A stretch of 64,000 bases of DNA from Chloroflexi bacterium HGW-Chloroflexi-4. Lineage in GTDB: Bacteria > Chloroflexota > Anaerolineae > Anaerolineales > Anaerolineaceae. The notes under the pieces were generated by a model. It saw only the letters and a program-made list of their open reading frames with translations, searched no databases and was not told the origin of the DNA. Both the position numbers and the translations under genes were made by a program. Positions 45,279 through 53,391 of this stretch are shown one piece after another (the first letter of the stretch is position 1; each line of letters starts with the position of its first letter). The stretch is taken from NCBI GenBank assembly GCA_002840715.1, contig PHBW01000013.1:139445-203444 (forward strand), given 5' to 3'.

Positions 45279-46397
45279 ATGTCAAAAAAAGTAAGCATAC
45301 TATTGGTTGTAGTTTTACTGGCTGTATCTTTACTCGCTGCTTGTAAGCCTGCCGCTGTCGCAACCGAAGCACCAGTTGCCACTGAAGCACCCGTTGTGGT
45401 AACCGAGGCTCCCGTAGCCACCGAAGCACCGCTAGTTATCACTGACACAGAGCTCAATGTGCTCTGCACCCCTCAGGAAGAATGGTGCCAGGGTATGAAA
45501 CAAGAATTCGAAGCAAAATACGGAATAACCGTGAACTACGTCCGTATGTCTGCTGGCGAAGCCTTAGCCCGTATCGAAGCTGAAAAGGACGCGCCGACCT
45601 TTGATATTTGGTGGGGTGGCCCCATCGACAGTTTCGTTTCTGCAAAAGGCAAAGGTTTGCTTGAAACTTATGAATCGCCGAACTTTGGCAATATTCGCGA
45701 TCCCCAACTGATGAAGGATGTTGACAATCAGTGGGTTGGTGTCTATGTTGGAACTTTGGGTTTTGCCACGAATACCACCTGGCTTGCTGAACACCCCGAA
45801 GCCAAAGCCCCGACCTCTTGGGATGATCTGTTGAAACCCGAATTTAAGGGTCAAGTTATGGTCGCCCATCCATCATCCTCGGGCACTTCCTACACTGCCA
45901 TTGCCACAATTCTTCAAATTCGTGGTGAAGAAGCTGGATGGGAATACATCAAACAATATGCTGGTCAGATGGCCTCTTTCACCAAAAGTGGCGCTGCACC
46001 TGCCAAGTTTGTTTGCCAGGGTGAAGCTGCTGTCGCGATCGTTTTCTCTCATGACATTGTGAATGAAATCGAAAATAATCAATGCCCCCTCGAACTCACC
46101 TTCCCCGCTGAAGGAACTGGATACGAGATCGGTGGAATGGCAATCTTAAAGGGAGCCAAGAATATCCAGGCTGCCCAATTATGGTATGACTGGGCTATTT
46201 CTCCTGAAGGTCAATCTCTTGGCCCCATCTATCATGCCTATCAGGCACCTACAGTCAACGGTGTTGAACTTTCACACCCTGAACTACTCGATGTTAACCT
46301 GATTGACTATAATTTCATTTGGGCTGGTGAAAACAAGACTGCCTTTGTAGACAAATTCACCAACGAAATTGCCAACGCCGAAAATCTGAAACAATAA
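45279..46397 (+). CDS. ABC transporter substrate-binding lipoprotein, iron(III)-type
   Basis: A 372-residue lipoprotein (lipobox LAAC, Cys 22) with a linker of repeated EAPVATEAPVV units, then a type II periplasmic-binding fold related to AfuA/FbpA proteins (DIWWGGPIDSF, GTLGFATNTTWL, TSWDDLLKPEFKG). The ligand is probably Fe(III), although related proteins bind thiamine or phosphonates. It heads an operon with a fused permease and an ATPase. A strong hairpin separates it from the permease. Confidence 0.88.
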   Translation: MSKKVSILLVVVLLAVSLLAACKPAAVATEAPVATEAPVVVTEAPVATEAPLVITDTELNVLCTPQEEWCQGMKQEFEAKYGITVNYVRMSAGEALARIEAEKDAPTFDIWWGGPIDSFVSAKGKGLLETYESPNFGNIRDPQLMKDVDNQWVGVYVGTLGFATNTTWLAEHPEAKAPTSWDDLLKPEFKGQVMVAHPSSSGTSYTAIATILQIRGEEAGWEYIKQYAGQMASFTKSGAAPAKFVCQGEAAVAIVFSHDIVNEIENNQCPLELTFPAEGTGYEIGGMAILKGAKNIQAAQLWYDWAISPEGQSLGPIYHAYQAPTVNGVELSHPELLDVNLIDYNFIWAGENKTAFVDKFTNEIANAENLKQ

Positions 46398-46412
46398 GTT
46401 TTGTGGTTCTGT

Positions 46413-46438
46413 TTCCAGGCGGCTTCGGCCGCCTGGAA
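46413..46438 (+). other. perfect hairpin with UUCG tetraloop between binding protein and permease
   Basis: TTCCAGGCGGC-TTCG-GCCGCCTGGAA is an 11-bp perfect stem with a C(UUCG)G loop and no T-run. Such a structure usually protects the upstream mRNA or lowers downstream expression, matching the need for more binding protein than permease. Confidence 0.75.
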
Positions 46439-46454
46439 CTTATATAGGAGGATT

Positions 46455-48722
46455 ATGCAAGCCGACGCATCACATCAAGATTCTCCCGCTCGAAAACCTT
46501 CAGGCATCATCAGGCGTATTCGCGAATTTACTTTGTTAGGCAGAGACCCTGTATTATCTATCAGTCTATTACTGTCAGGCATTTTTATCTTTGTATTCGT
46601 AATTTTCCCATTGTTTCGAGCTGTCGCAGGTGGATTCATCTCAAAAGAAGGTGCATGGGACGTAACATATTTTGCCCGTTACTTTGATGACTATTATGGC
46701 CCGAGTCTCAGAAAAGCTTTTCTCGATACCATGATTATGGGGTTGATGACCGCAACCGCGGGGACGCTGGTCGGCTTTATCTTCGCCTATGCTGTTGTGC
46801 GATGTAGAATTCCAGGAAAGAGAATTGTGCATTGGCTGGCTCTCGTGCCCACCGTTTCACCCCCATTTGCCTTGGCATTAAGCATGATCCTTCTTTTTGG
46901 TAGAAATGGTTTGATCTCACGAAAAATTTTAGGGATCGAATTTGTTCAAGGCATGAATGATGTTTATGGGTTGGATGGTTTGGTCATTGTTCAAACCATC
47001 ACTTTTTTTTCAGTATCCTATCTTATCCTCAAAGCCATGCTGGAACGTCTGAATCCAGCCATTGAAGAAGCTGCAGCCAGTTTGGGTGCAGGAAGGTTTC
47101 ACCTGTTCAGGACAGTCACCATTCCATTGTTAATCCCGGGAATTGCAGGTTCCTTTTTACTCTTATTCGTTGAATCACTGGCTGATTTGGGCAACCCGCT
47201 GTTTATCGCGGGCAATAAAACCGTTTTGTCTTCTCAGATTTTTCTTGCCGTGATCGGGGAATACAATTTTCAGAAAGCATCAGCACTTTCATTTGTTTTA
47301 ATTATTCCAACATTGGTCATATTTTTGGTGCAGAGGTATTACGTCAACCGGCGCACCTACATTTCAGTGACCGGTAAACCCGCAGGATCGCAAATCATCG
47401 AAAAGGACCCAATCATTCGCTGGGTGGTAAATACCCTCGCCTATTTGATTATTGCATTCATTCTTTTACTTTATGCCACGATCATCTATGGTTCATTCAG
47501 CAGCGCATGGGGAGTCGATTTTACACCCACCCTGAAACACTGGACTATGACGCTCACGCGCGGCGTGGAAGCCATTCTTGACACCACATTCCTTAGTGCG
47601 CTGGCAACACCGTTTGCAGCCATTTTAGGGATGATCATTGCCTGGCTAGTGGTTAGAAAAAAGTTTACAGGCAAAGATGCTTTGGACTTTACATCCAACC
47701 TGGGCGGCGCGGTACCAGGGACTATTCTTGGCATCGGCTTCATTATGGCGTTCAACAAACCACCGCTCGCGCTTGCCATCGGCATCTACGCACTTCTGGC
47801 TTTGTTCTTTGCACAAATCGTAGGCAAAAATGCTGCTGAAAGGATCATTATATTAGTGCTAGGCACCGCTGCAGGCGTCTTACTAACCAAAATTGATCCA
47901 CGCATGATGTATTTTTGTCTCGGTGGAATGTTTATATTGATAGCGATATTGATCATGATATCGCAGAGGAAATATGCCAAACCATTGGTGGCTGCGTTGA
48001 TCGGTTTGTATGTTATGTCAACCAATTGGGCTAATGTTATATCAAAACCGATTGCTGATTTTAGCCGATCACTTGAAAGAGGGTTCTGGAGCAATGCGAT
48101 CGTCCAGTTTTCAGATCATCTTAAGGTGCTCATACAACCTACGCCTGCGCTATTGGCAATCGCACTGATTTTTGCAGGTGTGCTACTATTGCAAGGCGTA
48201 AGGATCAGAGGGATTCGTGTCGGAGTTGGGGTTTTGGGCCTGGCAGTACCATGTGCACTCTCCTTCCTCGGCATACCTTTCGGAATGGTCGGTGGTGCTT
48301 ATATCATCATGGCTGCGTTCATCGTCCGCAGTTTACCCGCATCTGTGCGCTCAGGTGTCGCGGCGCTTCAACAGATTGATCCATCAATTGAAGAAGCTTC
48401 AAATATTTTAGGGGCTGATGCACAATACACCTTCAGAAAGGTTACTCTACCACTAATCCTTCCAGCCCTTTTAGCAGGATTAATTTTTAGCTTCACCAGG
48501 CATATGACCAGTCTTTCTGCGATCATTTTCCTGGTCAGTGCAAAATGGAGAATCGTTACAGCATCTATCTTGAGCGAGTGGGAGCAAGGCGGTGTCAGCA
48601 TCGCTGCAGCATATTCCACTGTGATTATCATTTTTGTCATGATCGCCATAGCTCTACTTAATTTGATTGTGAATAAGTTGTTCAAAGGTAGAGGTTCAGT
48701 TGATATGAGCCAGGGATTCTAA
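46455..48722 (+). CDS. fused ABC transporter permease with inserted membrane segment
   Basis: A 755-residue FbpB/ThiP-type permease with two MetI-like halves. EAA loops are EEAAASLGAGRFHLFRTVTI and EEASNILGADAQYTFRKVTL. The start at ATG 46455 follows AGGAGG. Inside the second half, between NKPPL (434-438) and GGAYIIMAAFIVRSLP (613 on), lies about 175 residues of extra hydrophobic sequence (five or so helices) where family members join these motifs closely. The insertion is not seen in standard members of about 550 residues. Confidence 0.85.
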   Translation: MQADASHQDSPARKPSGIIRRIREFTLLGRDPVLSISLLLSGIFIFVFVIFPLFRAVAGGFISKEGAWDVTYFARYFDDYYGPSLRKAFLDTMIMGLMTATAGTLVGFIFAYAVVRCRIPGKRIVHWLALVPTVSPPFALALSMILLFGRNGLISRKILGIEFVQGMNDVYGLDGLVIVQTITFFSVSYLILKAMLERLNPAIEEAAASLGAGRFHLFRTVTIPLLIPGIAGSFLLLFVESLADLGNPLFIAGNKTVLSSQIFLAVIGEYNFQKASALSFVLIIPTLVIFLVQRYYVNRRTYISVTGKPAGSQIIEKDPIIRWVVNTLAYLIIAFILLLYATIIYGSFSSAWGVDFTPTLKHWTMTLTRGVEAILDTTFLSALATPFAAILGMIIAWLVVRKKFTGKDALDFTSNLGGAVPGTILGIGFIMAFNKPPLALAIGIYALLALFFAQIVGKNAAERIIILVLGTAAGVLLTKIDPRMMYFCLGGMFILIAILIMISQRKYAKPLVAALIGLYVMSTNWANVISKPIADFSRSLERGFWSNAIVQFSDHLKVLIQPTPALLAIALIFAGVLLLQGVRIRGIRVGVGVLGLAVPCALSFLGIPFGMVGGAYIIMAAFIVRSLPASVRSGVAALQQIDPSIEEASNILGADAQYTFRKVTLPLILPALLAGLIFSFTRHMTSLSAIIFLVSAKWRIVTASILSEWEQGGVSIAAAYSTVIIIFVMIAIALLNLIVNKLFKGRGSVDMSQGF

Positions 48723-48744
48723 ATAAACCCACGAGGAATAATAA

Positions 48745-49833
48745 ATGTATCTATCACTAGAAAATGTCACAAAAATATTTCCACCACGCGGCGGAGTGAG
48801 CGAAGTTGCTGCGGTTCAAAATGTCAATCTTGAAATAAAAAAGGGCGAATTGGTCACCCTGCTTGGCCCCAGCGGATGTGGAAAAACCACTACGCTGAGG
48901 ATGATTGCAGGCTTTGAATTTCCAACTTCCGGCAAAATTATCCTTGATGGAAAAGGAATTAATTCGCTTCCTCCTCATAAACGGGAAATGTCGATGGTTT
49001 TTCAGAGTTACGCAATCTTTCCACATTTGAATGTTTTCGAAAATATTGCTTATGGGTTGGTTGTTCAACGAATTCCAAAAGATCAAATTACTAAAAGGGT
49101 GGATAAGGTATTGGATCTGGTTCATCTCGAAGGGTATGGTGACCGAGCCCCCACCCAGTTATCAGGTGGTCAGCAACAGCGTGTGGCGTTGGCACGTGCT
49201 TTGGTAATGGAACCCAAAGTGTTATTAATGGACGAACCGTTATCCAACCTGGATGCGAAATTGCGCGAAGAAATGAGAACTGAAATCCGCCGGATCCAGA
49301 AAGAGATGAACATCACCAGCGTTTATGTCACCCATGATCAAATTGAAGCCATGACCTTATCAGACAGAATTGTGGTCATGAACCAAGGCCTCATTGAACA
49401 AATCGGAACACCCGTTGAAATGTACCGGTACCCCAATAATCGATTCGTGGCGAACTTTATCGGACGAGCGAATTTCGTTTCTGGTATTGTCCAAGAACAA
49501 AAAGAAGGCAAATTAACTGTCAAAATACTGGATGAAGTTATTACCCTCAAAAACATCAAACGGGAATTTACTGTAAATGAGGAAGTAACACTGGTAGTTC
49601 GTCCGGAAATGACCCGGGTAAAGAAAAAAAACGAACCATTCAAAGGAACCATCCGCAGATCTGTATACTTGGGTGATGTGATCGAGTACGACGTCGAAGT
49701 AAATGGCCAATTGATCACAGGTTTGGAATCAGATCCGTATATCATGGAACTTTTCGCTGAGGGTGAACAGGTAAAAGTTGGTTTTGCCGAAGGCTGCATT
49801 CAAGTCTTGCCAAAAGAGAAGATCATTACCTGA
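48745..49833 (+). CDS. ABC transporter ATPase, FbpC/PotA type
   Basis: A 362-residue ATPase with Walker A GPSGCGKTT (41-49), signature LSGGQQQR, Walker B VLLMDEP, switch His in VYVTHDQIEAM and a C-terminal TOBE-like regulatory domain (about 240-362). It powers the upstream permease. GAGG precedes the ATG. It is the third gene of the operon. Confidence 0.93.
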   Translation: MYLSLENVTKIFPPRGGVSEVAAVQNVNLEIKKGELVTLLGPSGCGKTTTLRMIAGFEFPTSGKIILDGKGINSLPPHKREMSMVFQSYAIFPHLNVFENIAYGLVVQRIPKDQITKRVDKVLDLVHLEGYGDRAPTQLSGGQQQRVALARALVMEPKVLLMDEPLSNLDAKLREEMRTEIRRIQKEMNITSVYVTHDQIEAMTLSDRIVVMNQGLIEQIGTPVEMYRYPNNRFVANFIGRANFVSGIVQEQKEGKLTVKILDEVITLKNIKREFTVNEEVTLVVRPEMTRVKKKNEPFKGTIRRSVYLGDVIEYDVEVNGQLITGLESDPYIMELFAEGEQVKVGFAEGCIQVLPKEKIIT

Positions 49834-50096
49834 TTAGGATATCGTAATTTTCAGCAACTTCTCCAGAATAATATCAATTTTGATCGCTTTGAGAAAGTTG
49901 TTTCAGGCAGTTTTGATTTTTGGGTTGTACCGTCAGTAAACGAGGTGACGTGAGACTATTTAAAGTCACCCGTCCACACCAGGATGATTAAAATTGGCTC
50001 GAAGAACTGCGGGTGGTCGAAGGTGTTGAGTCCACGTATAAATATTACTTTGCCTGCTTTGCACGCATTGCCAATCGGCAAAACGAAGTGGTGTAG
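49834..50096 (+). pseudogene. decayed coding remnants upstream of the gyrB-tail copy
   Basis: No intact gene is present. 49851-49952 reads as NNINFDRFEKVVSGSFDFW and then stops. From GTG 49950 another frame reads VRLFKVTRPHQDD, a TAA at 49989, then NWLEELRVVEGVESTYKYYF and a TAG at 50094. The protein-like composition suggests eroded genes of unknown family. The last remnant is in frame with the gyrB-tail copy that follows. Confidence 0.45.
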
Positions 50097-50147
50097 ACAA
50101 AATTTATCACCATGCACGCGCACGCTGTCCGTAATTTGGATGTGTAA
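50097..50147 (+). pseudogene. orphan copy of a gyrB 3' end
   Basis: This 51-base segment encodes [16 protein letters not shown] and a stop, aligning codon by codon with gyrB 44900-44950. Of eight base differences, seven are silent (including TAG to TAA), so it descends from a functional but diverged gyrB, not from a fresh copy of the local gene. No other gyrB sequence lies upstream of it. Confidence 0.85.
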
Positions 50148-50209
50148 GGATTTTTCGAATTAGATATGCAATATACAATAAATATTTATAAATATGATGA
50201 CATAAAAAC

Positions 50210-50236
50210 AGCAGCCTCTTTTTCAAGCGGCTGCTG
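50210..50236 (-). terminator. terminator of the repeat lipoprotein
   Basis: AGCAGCC (50210-50216) pairs with GGCTGCT (50229-50235). On the minus strand TTTTT follows. Confidence 0.75.
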
Positions 50237-50258
50237 CTTATTTATAGTTCTATACCAT

Positions 50259-51131
50259 TTATTGCTTGGTTGCGGGGCAACTGCCATTCATGGGGATGAT
50301 GTCACCTTCGTGGTTACCATGCCCTTCTAATCCATTTATACTGATAGTAATCTCGTTATAGGGGTTCTTATCACTACCAGTAGCGTGACAAATGGTGATT
50401 TTACCTTCATCAGCTACAAGCAAGATGGCTGGGCAGCCAGTGATAGGTGATGGGATGAGATCACCCAGATGATTGACGTGTCCATTTAAGCCATTAATAC
50501 TAACGTTAATCTCGTTGTAAGGGTTCTTCTCACTACTGGTAACATGGCAGATTGAAACTTTAACATTGACCAATGCCAATTGTACGGTTGGGCATCCACC
50601 AATCGGAGCAGGAACAATATCGTCCACATGCGTGAAATGACCATCCAAACCATTTACTTTCACATTCATCTCTTCGTAAGGCGCTGCTTCAATGCCAGAA
50701 GCATGACAAATGGTTATCATTTCTTCGATAATCACCAATGGGCTGGTCGGACAACCTCCTGCAGGTGCTGGAACAATATCTCCAACATGAGTTCCGTGGC
50801 CATTCAAACCTGCAAGGCTCACAGTTATCGTTGTGTAAGGATTCGCTTCATTGGTTGTGGCATGGCAGATAGTGATTTTGCCATCCTCATTTTCAACCAA
50901 AATGGAAGGGCAGCCACCTTCAGGAACCGGATAGATATCATTTAGATCAACCCGGTGAGTCTCTAATTCTTCGATTGTATTGATTGTGATTTGTTGATAA
51001 GGAACAGCTAAATCTCCAGTGGCGTGACAAATATTGATTGGCATTGTGACATTGCAGCCTGCAAGTAAACTCATTGCAAATACAATTACTATTGCTAATA
51101 CTTTTCTTAATGGTGTCTGAATTATTCTCAT
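50259..51131 (-). CDS. lipoprotein of five C/H-rich repeats
   Basis: A 290-residue lipoprotein (lipobox LAGC, Cys 26) made of five repeats of about 52 residues. Each has ICHAT, then NPY, a strand ending ITVSxxGL, GHxxH, DIxPxP and GGCP. Every repeat keeps Cys-x-His, one or two later His and a final Cys, apart from repeat 1, whose middle is changed (ETHRVDLNDI). The module occurs in many extracellular bacterial proteins, and its role is unknown; metal binding is a reasonable guess. It is the only gene between the two gyrB-tail fragments. Confidence 0.8.
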   Translation of the reverse strand: MRIIQTPLRKVLAIVIVFAMSLLAGCNVTMPINICHATGDLAVPYQQITINTIEELETHRVDLNDIYPVPEGGCPSILVENEDGKITICHATTNEANPYTTITVSLAGLNGHGTHVGDIVPAPAGGCPTSPLVIIEEMITICHASGIEAAPYEEMNVKVNGLDGHFTHVDDIVPAPIGGCPTVQLALVNVKVSICHVTSSEKNPYNEINVSINGLNGHVNHLGDLIPSPITGCPAILLVADEGKITICHATGSDKNPYNEITISINGLEGHGNHEGDIIPMNGSCPATKQ

Positions 51132-51265
51132 GATCTCTCCTACAAATAAGGGTTAATAGACAGAACATTCATAAATTCTGCCTCAAAACAAAAACTAAAT
51201 ACGACGCAAGCTTTTCTGTTTGTAAACACATAATTTCACGATTGTTAATAACAAAATCGCGTCAG

Positions 51266-51281
51266 AAATTGTCAACAATTT
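51266..51281 (-). promoter_or_regulatory. palindrome overlapping the -35 of the repeat lipoprotein
   Basis: AAATTGT-CA-ACAATTT contains TTGACA on the minus strand (51270-51275), with a weak TTATTA-like -10 about 18 bases on. The 11-base word AATTGTCAACA recurs at 51513-51523, at the edge of the second gyrB-tail fragment. Confidence 0.4.
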
Positions 51282-51516
51282 TCAGGGGTGGTTGCCACAT
51301 TAATATTTTATGGGGGTTGGGCTGAATATGTCCCGAACACAATCTATTAAAGTCCTGCATAACCGGGCTGCAGAAAGGTTGTTAATTGGTCTAACTAGGG
51401 ATACTTATACAAGCGCTTTAATTAGGCTTTTTTCTATGTTCCCGAGGACCAAATTAGGCCGCAACCCAGGCCCGTCATAACTAATCAGGGTGAGGCCAAG
51501 CCCGCCCCGTACAATT
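51282..51516. other. intergenic region before the second gyrB-tail fragment
   Basis: This stretch has no gene I can support. A 50-codon frame at 51328-51480 has no SD or recognisable family. Confidence 0.4.
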
Positions 51517-51561
51517 GTCAACACCACGCTAGCCCATGCCGTCCGCAATATAAATGGGTGA
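51517..51561 (+). pseudogene. second, more diverged gyrB 3'-end fragment
   Basis: It reads VNTTLAHAVRNING and stops, against [14 protein letters not shown] in gyrB. CATGCCGTCCGCAAT (51535-51549) is identical to the gyrB tail for 15 bases, and CACCACGC upstream also matches. Confidence 0.65.
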
Positions 51562-51579
51562 TTTTGAATAATAAATTTT

Positions 51580-51612
51580 AAAAATCAAACGCCAGAAGAA
51601 AAATCTGGCGTT
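51580..51612 (-). terminator. terminator of the PfkB gene
   Basis: ACGCCAGA (51589-51596) pairs with TCTGGCGT (51604-51611). On the minus strand TTTGATTTTT follows. Confidence 0.75.
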
Positions 51613-51638
51613 ATTAAATTCATTAAAGAGTAAGTTAA

Positions 51639-52562
51639 TTATTGCGCTAAAAACGAAAGCAGTTCCAGCTCGTTGGGGCAGTTTCTGGCGCCGGATTTTG
51701 AGATGTTGATTGCCGCTGCGGCGCAGCCTGCCCGATTGGCAAATTGGAAATTTTCGCCCCTGGCGAGCGCCCAAAGAAAGCCGCTGTTGAAGGCATCGCC
51801 TGCGCCAAGCGTATCTGCAACCTTCACCTGGAATGCCTCACATGCGAATTCACCATTCCGGTCCATCACGACGGACCCGAGGTCACCCATGCGGCAGATG
51901 ATGGTGCGCTTGTCGGTCACCAGCGATCTGGCTGCTTCAAGCGGATCGCTGATGCCGGTTAGCGGTGCGAATTCATCGATTCCGGAACCTAACAAGTAAT
52001 CAACTGTTTCGATGGCTTGAAACAGACGATCACGGTTTTGCTGCAAGGTTTCAATCCGCAGGTTGATGTCCAATGAAACCTTGATGCCGCAGGCAGCACA
52101 TTTTTCCAGAAAACGACAGACGGTTCCGGCAGCTGGTTCTTCAAATAACATCAATCCGGTGGTGTGAACAAATGAGACTTGCTGCAACAACCTATCTGGA
52201 ATATCTTCATCAAAGAGTTGAAGATGACTTGGGTTCTCGCGCGGCATGATAAATGGAAAGCGTTCATTCTTTTCGTCTAAAACAACCAGGATCAAGACGG
52301 AAGATAAATTTATATCCAGTATAAAATCATCTGTATTAACGCCATCTGTCTGGAGGGCGTTTTTCATGGCTCTGCCAAAATAATCATCCCCTGCTTTACC
52401 CAAAAAAGCACAATCCGCACCAAGCCGGCCAAGACCTGAAGCCGTATTGGCCGCCGTTCCGCCGAAGGTAAATTCTGGAAAAACGCTGCTGCCGCTTTTT
52501 GCCGCACCATACGGAATGACAATATCAGCGCAGGCATCACCCAGGCAGAGAATCTGCTTCAT
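51639..52562 (-). CDS. PfkB-family carbohydrate/nucleoside kinase
   Basis: A 307-residue ribokinase-type enzyme with the N-terminal GGTAANTASGLGRLG and C-terminal DTLGAGDAFNSGFL (catalytic Asp and anion hole). It phosphorylates a sugar or nucleoside; the substrate is not clear. It overlaps the TrpF-like gene by four bases (ATGA), so the two act together or in the same pathway. Confidence 0.9.
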   Translation of the reverse strand: MKQILCLGDACADIVIPYGAAKSGSSVFPEFTFGGTAANTASGLGRLGADCAFLGKAGDDYFGRAMKNALQTDGVNTDDFILDINLSSVLILVVLDEKNERFPFIMPRENPSHLQLFDEDIPDRLLQQVSFVHTTGLMLFEEPAAGTVCRFLEKCAACGIKVSLDINLRIETLQQNRDRLFQAIETVDYLLGSGIDEFAPLTGISDPLEAARSLVTDKRTIICRMGDLGSVVMDRNGEFACEAFQVKVADTLGAGDAFNSGFLWALARGENFQFANRAGCAAAAINISKSGARNCPNELELLSFLAQ

Positions 52563-53248
52563 ATACCAAGCTCGGCTGCGGTTGCTTTAGCGTTTTGAAC
52601 AAACAATCTGACTTTTTCAGGGTTTTTCTTTGAACTTCCATCAGGGAGCTTGTCACTGGTTTTCGTAAAGGAATCCACCCCATAGGGTCTGACCACTCGT
52701 ATCGCTTCAGCTACATTGTCAGGTCCCAACCCGCCCGCAAGGATCACCGGGCAAGCCACTTTATTGACAATCTCGGCATCCAGCCCCCAATCATTCGTGA
52801 TGCCTGCCGCCCCAATCCCGGCAATTTTTGGATCAACAGAATCCAAAATAAGCATGTCGCAAAATTCTGCATAATAGACAGCTTGATCCACTGCTTCAGG
52901 ACCGGTCATGGGAATTGCCTGCAGCACTTCGACCCCTGGGCACAGTTGCTTTGCCTTTTTCACAAAATCAGGGGTTGCAAAGTACTCGTTTCCGCAAATG
53001 TGAATAATATCCGGTCGCAAGCGAGTCAGCGGACCATAGACTTCTTCGCCGCTTTTGGTAACCGCAATTAGCACTTTGACAGCCTTGTTTCCGATGGCGT
53101 CGAAGATCTGTCTACATTTTTCTTCACTGACTTGAGCAGGCAGGCTTACACCTGTATCAATGGCAACACCAATTCTATCAGCGCCTGCTTTGATGCATTC
53201 AAGCGCTTCTTCAACGGTTTGAATCGAGTAAATTTGAGTAATCATCAC
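52559..53248 (-). CDS. TrpF-like TIM-barrel protein lacking the catalytic cysteine
   Basis: A 229-residue protein with the phosphoribosylanthranilate isomerase fold: LAGGLGPDNVAEAIRVVRPY (phosphate-binding loop) and LILDSVD with the conserved Asp. The N-terminal catalytic Cys of TrpF (KICG pattern) is replaced (QIYSIQ). It therefore probably does not act in tryptophan synthesis but may bind or isomerise another phosphorylated sugar. No trp genes are near, and it is coupled to a PfkB kinase. Confidence 0.8.
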   Translation of the reverse strand: MMITQIYSIQTVEEALECIKAGADRIGVAIDTGVSLPAQVSEEKCRQIFDAIGNKAVKVLIAVTKSGEEVYGPLTRLRPDIIHICGNEYFATPDFVKKAKQLCPGVEVLQAIPMTGPEAVDQAVYYAEFCDMLILDSVDPKIAGIGAAGITNDWGLDAEIVNKVACPVILAGGLGPDNVAEAIRVVRPYGVDSFTKTSDKLPDGSSKKNPEKVRLFVQNAKATAAELGI

Positions 53249-53391
53249 TTGTTTTCTTCCATATCAGCAGGGTGAAATCTTTTTACAGTAATTTCCTGGT
53301 CAAATCGCACTGCAATTTCGGCGAAGTATCAAAATAATTCCGGTTGTGTTTTCATGATCAACAACTATTCGAACTTTTTAAGGGCGACAAT

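Noticed and set aside
51328..51480. A 50-codon open frame as a gene
   Set aside because: No SD, no recognisable family, and it lies in a region of decayed sequence.
44951..51561. Prophage or classical integrative element downstream of gyrB
   Set aside because: No integrase, excisionase, phage structural or conjugation gene was recognised; only end repeats and cargo are seen.
52559..53248. Plain assignment as trpF
   Set aside because: The catalytic Cys is missing and no tryptophan genes are nearby.
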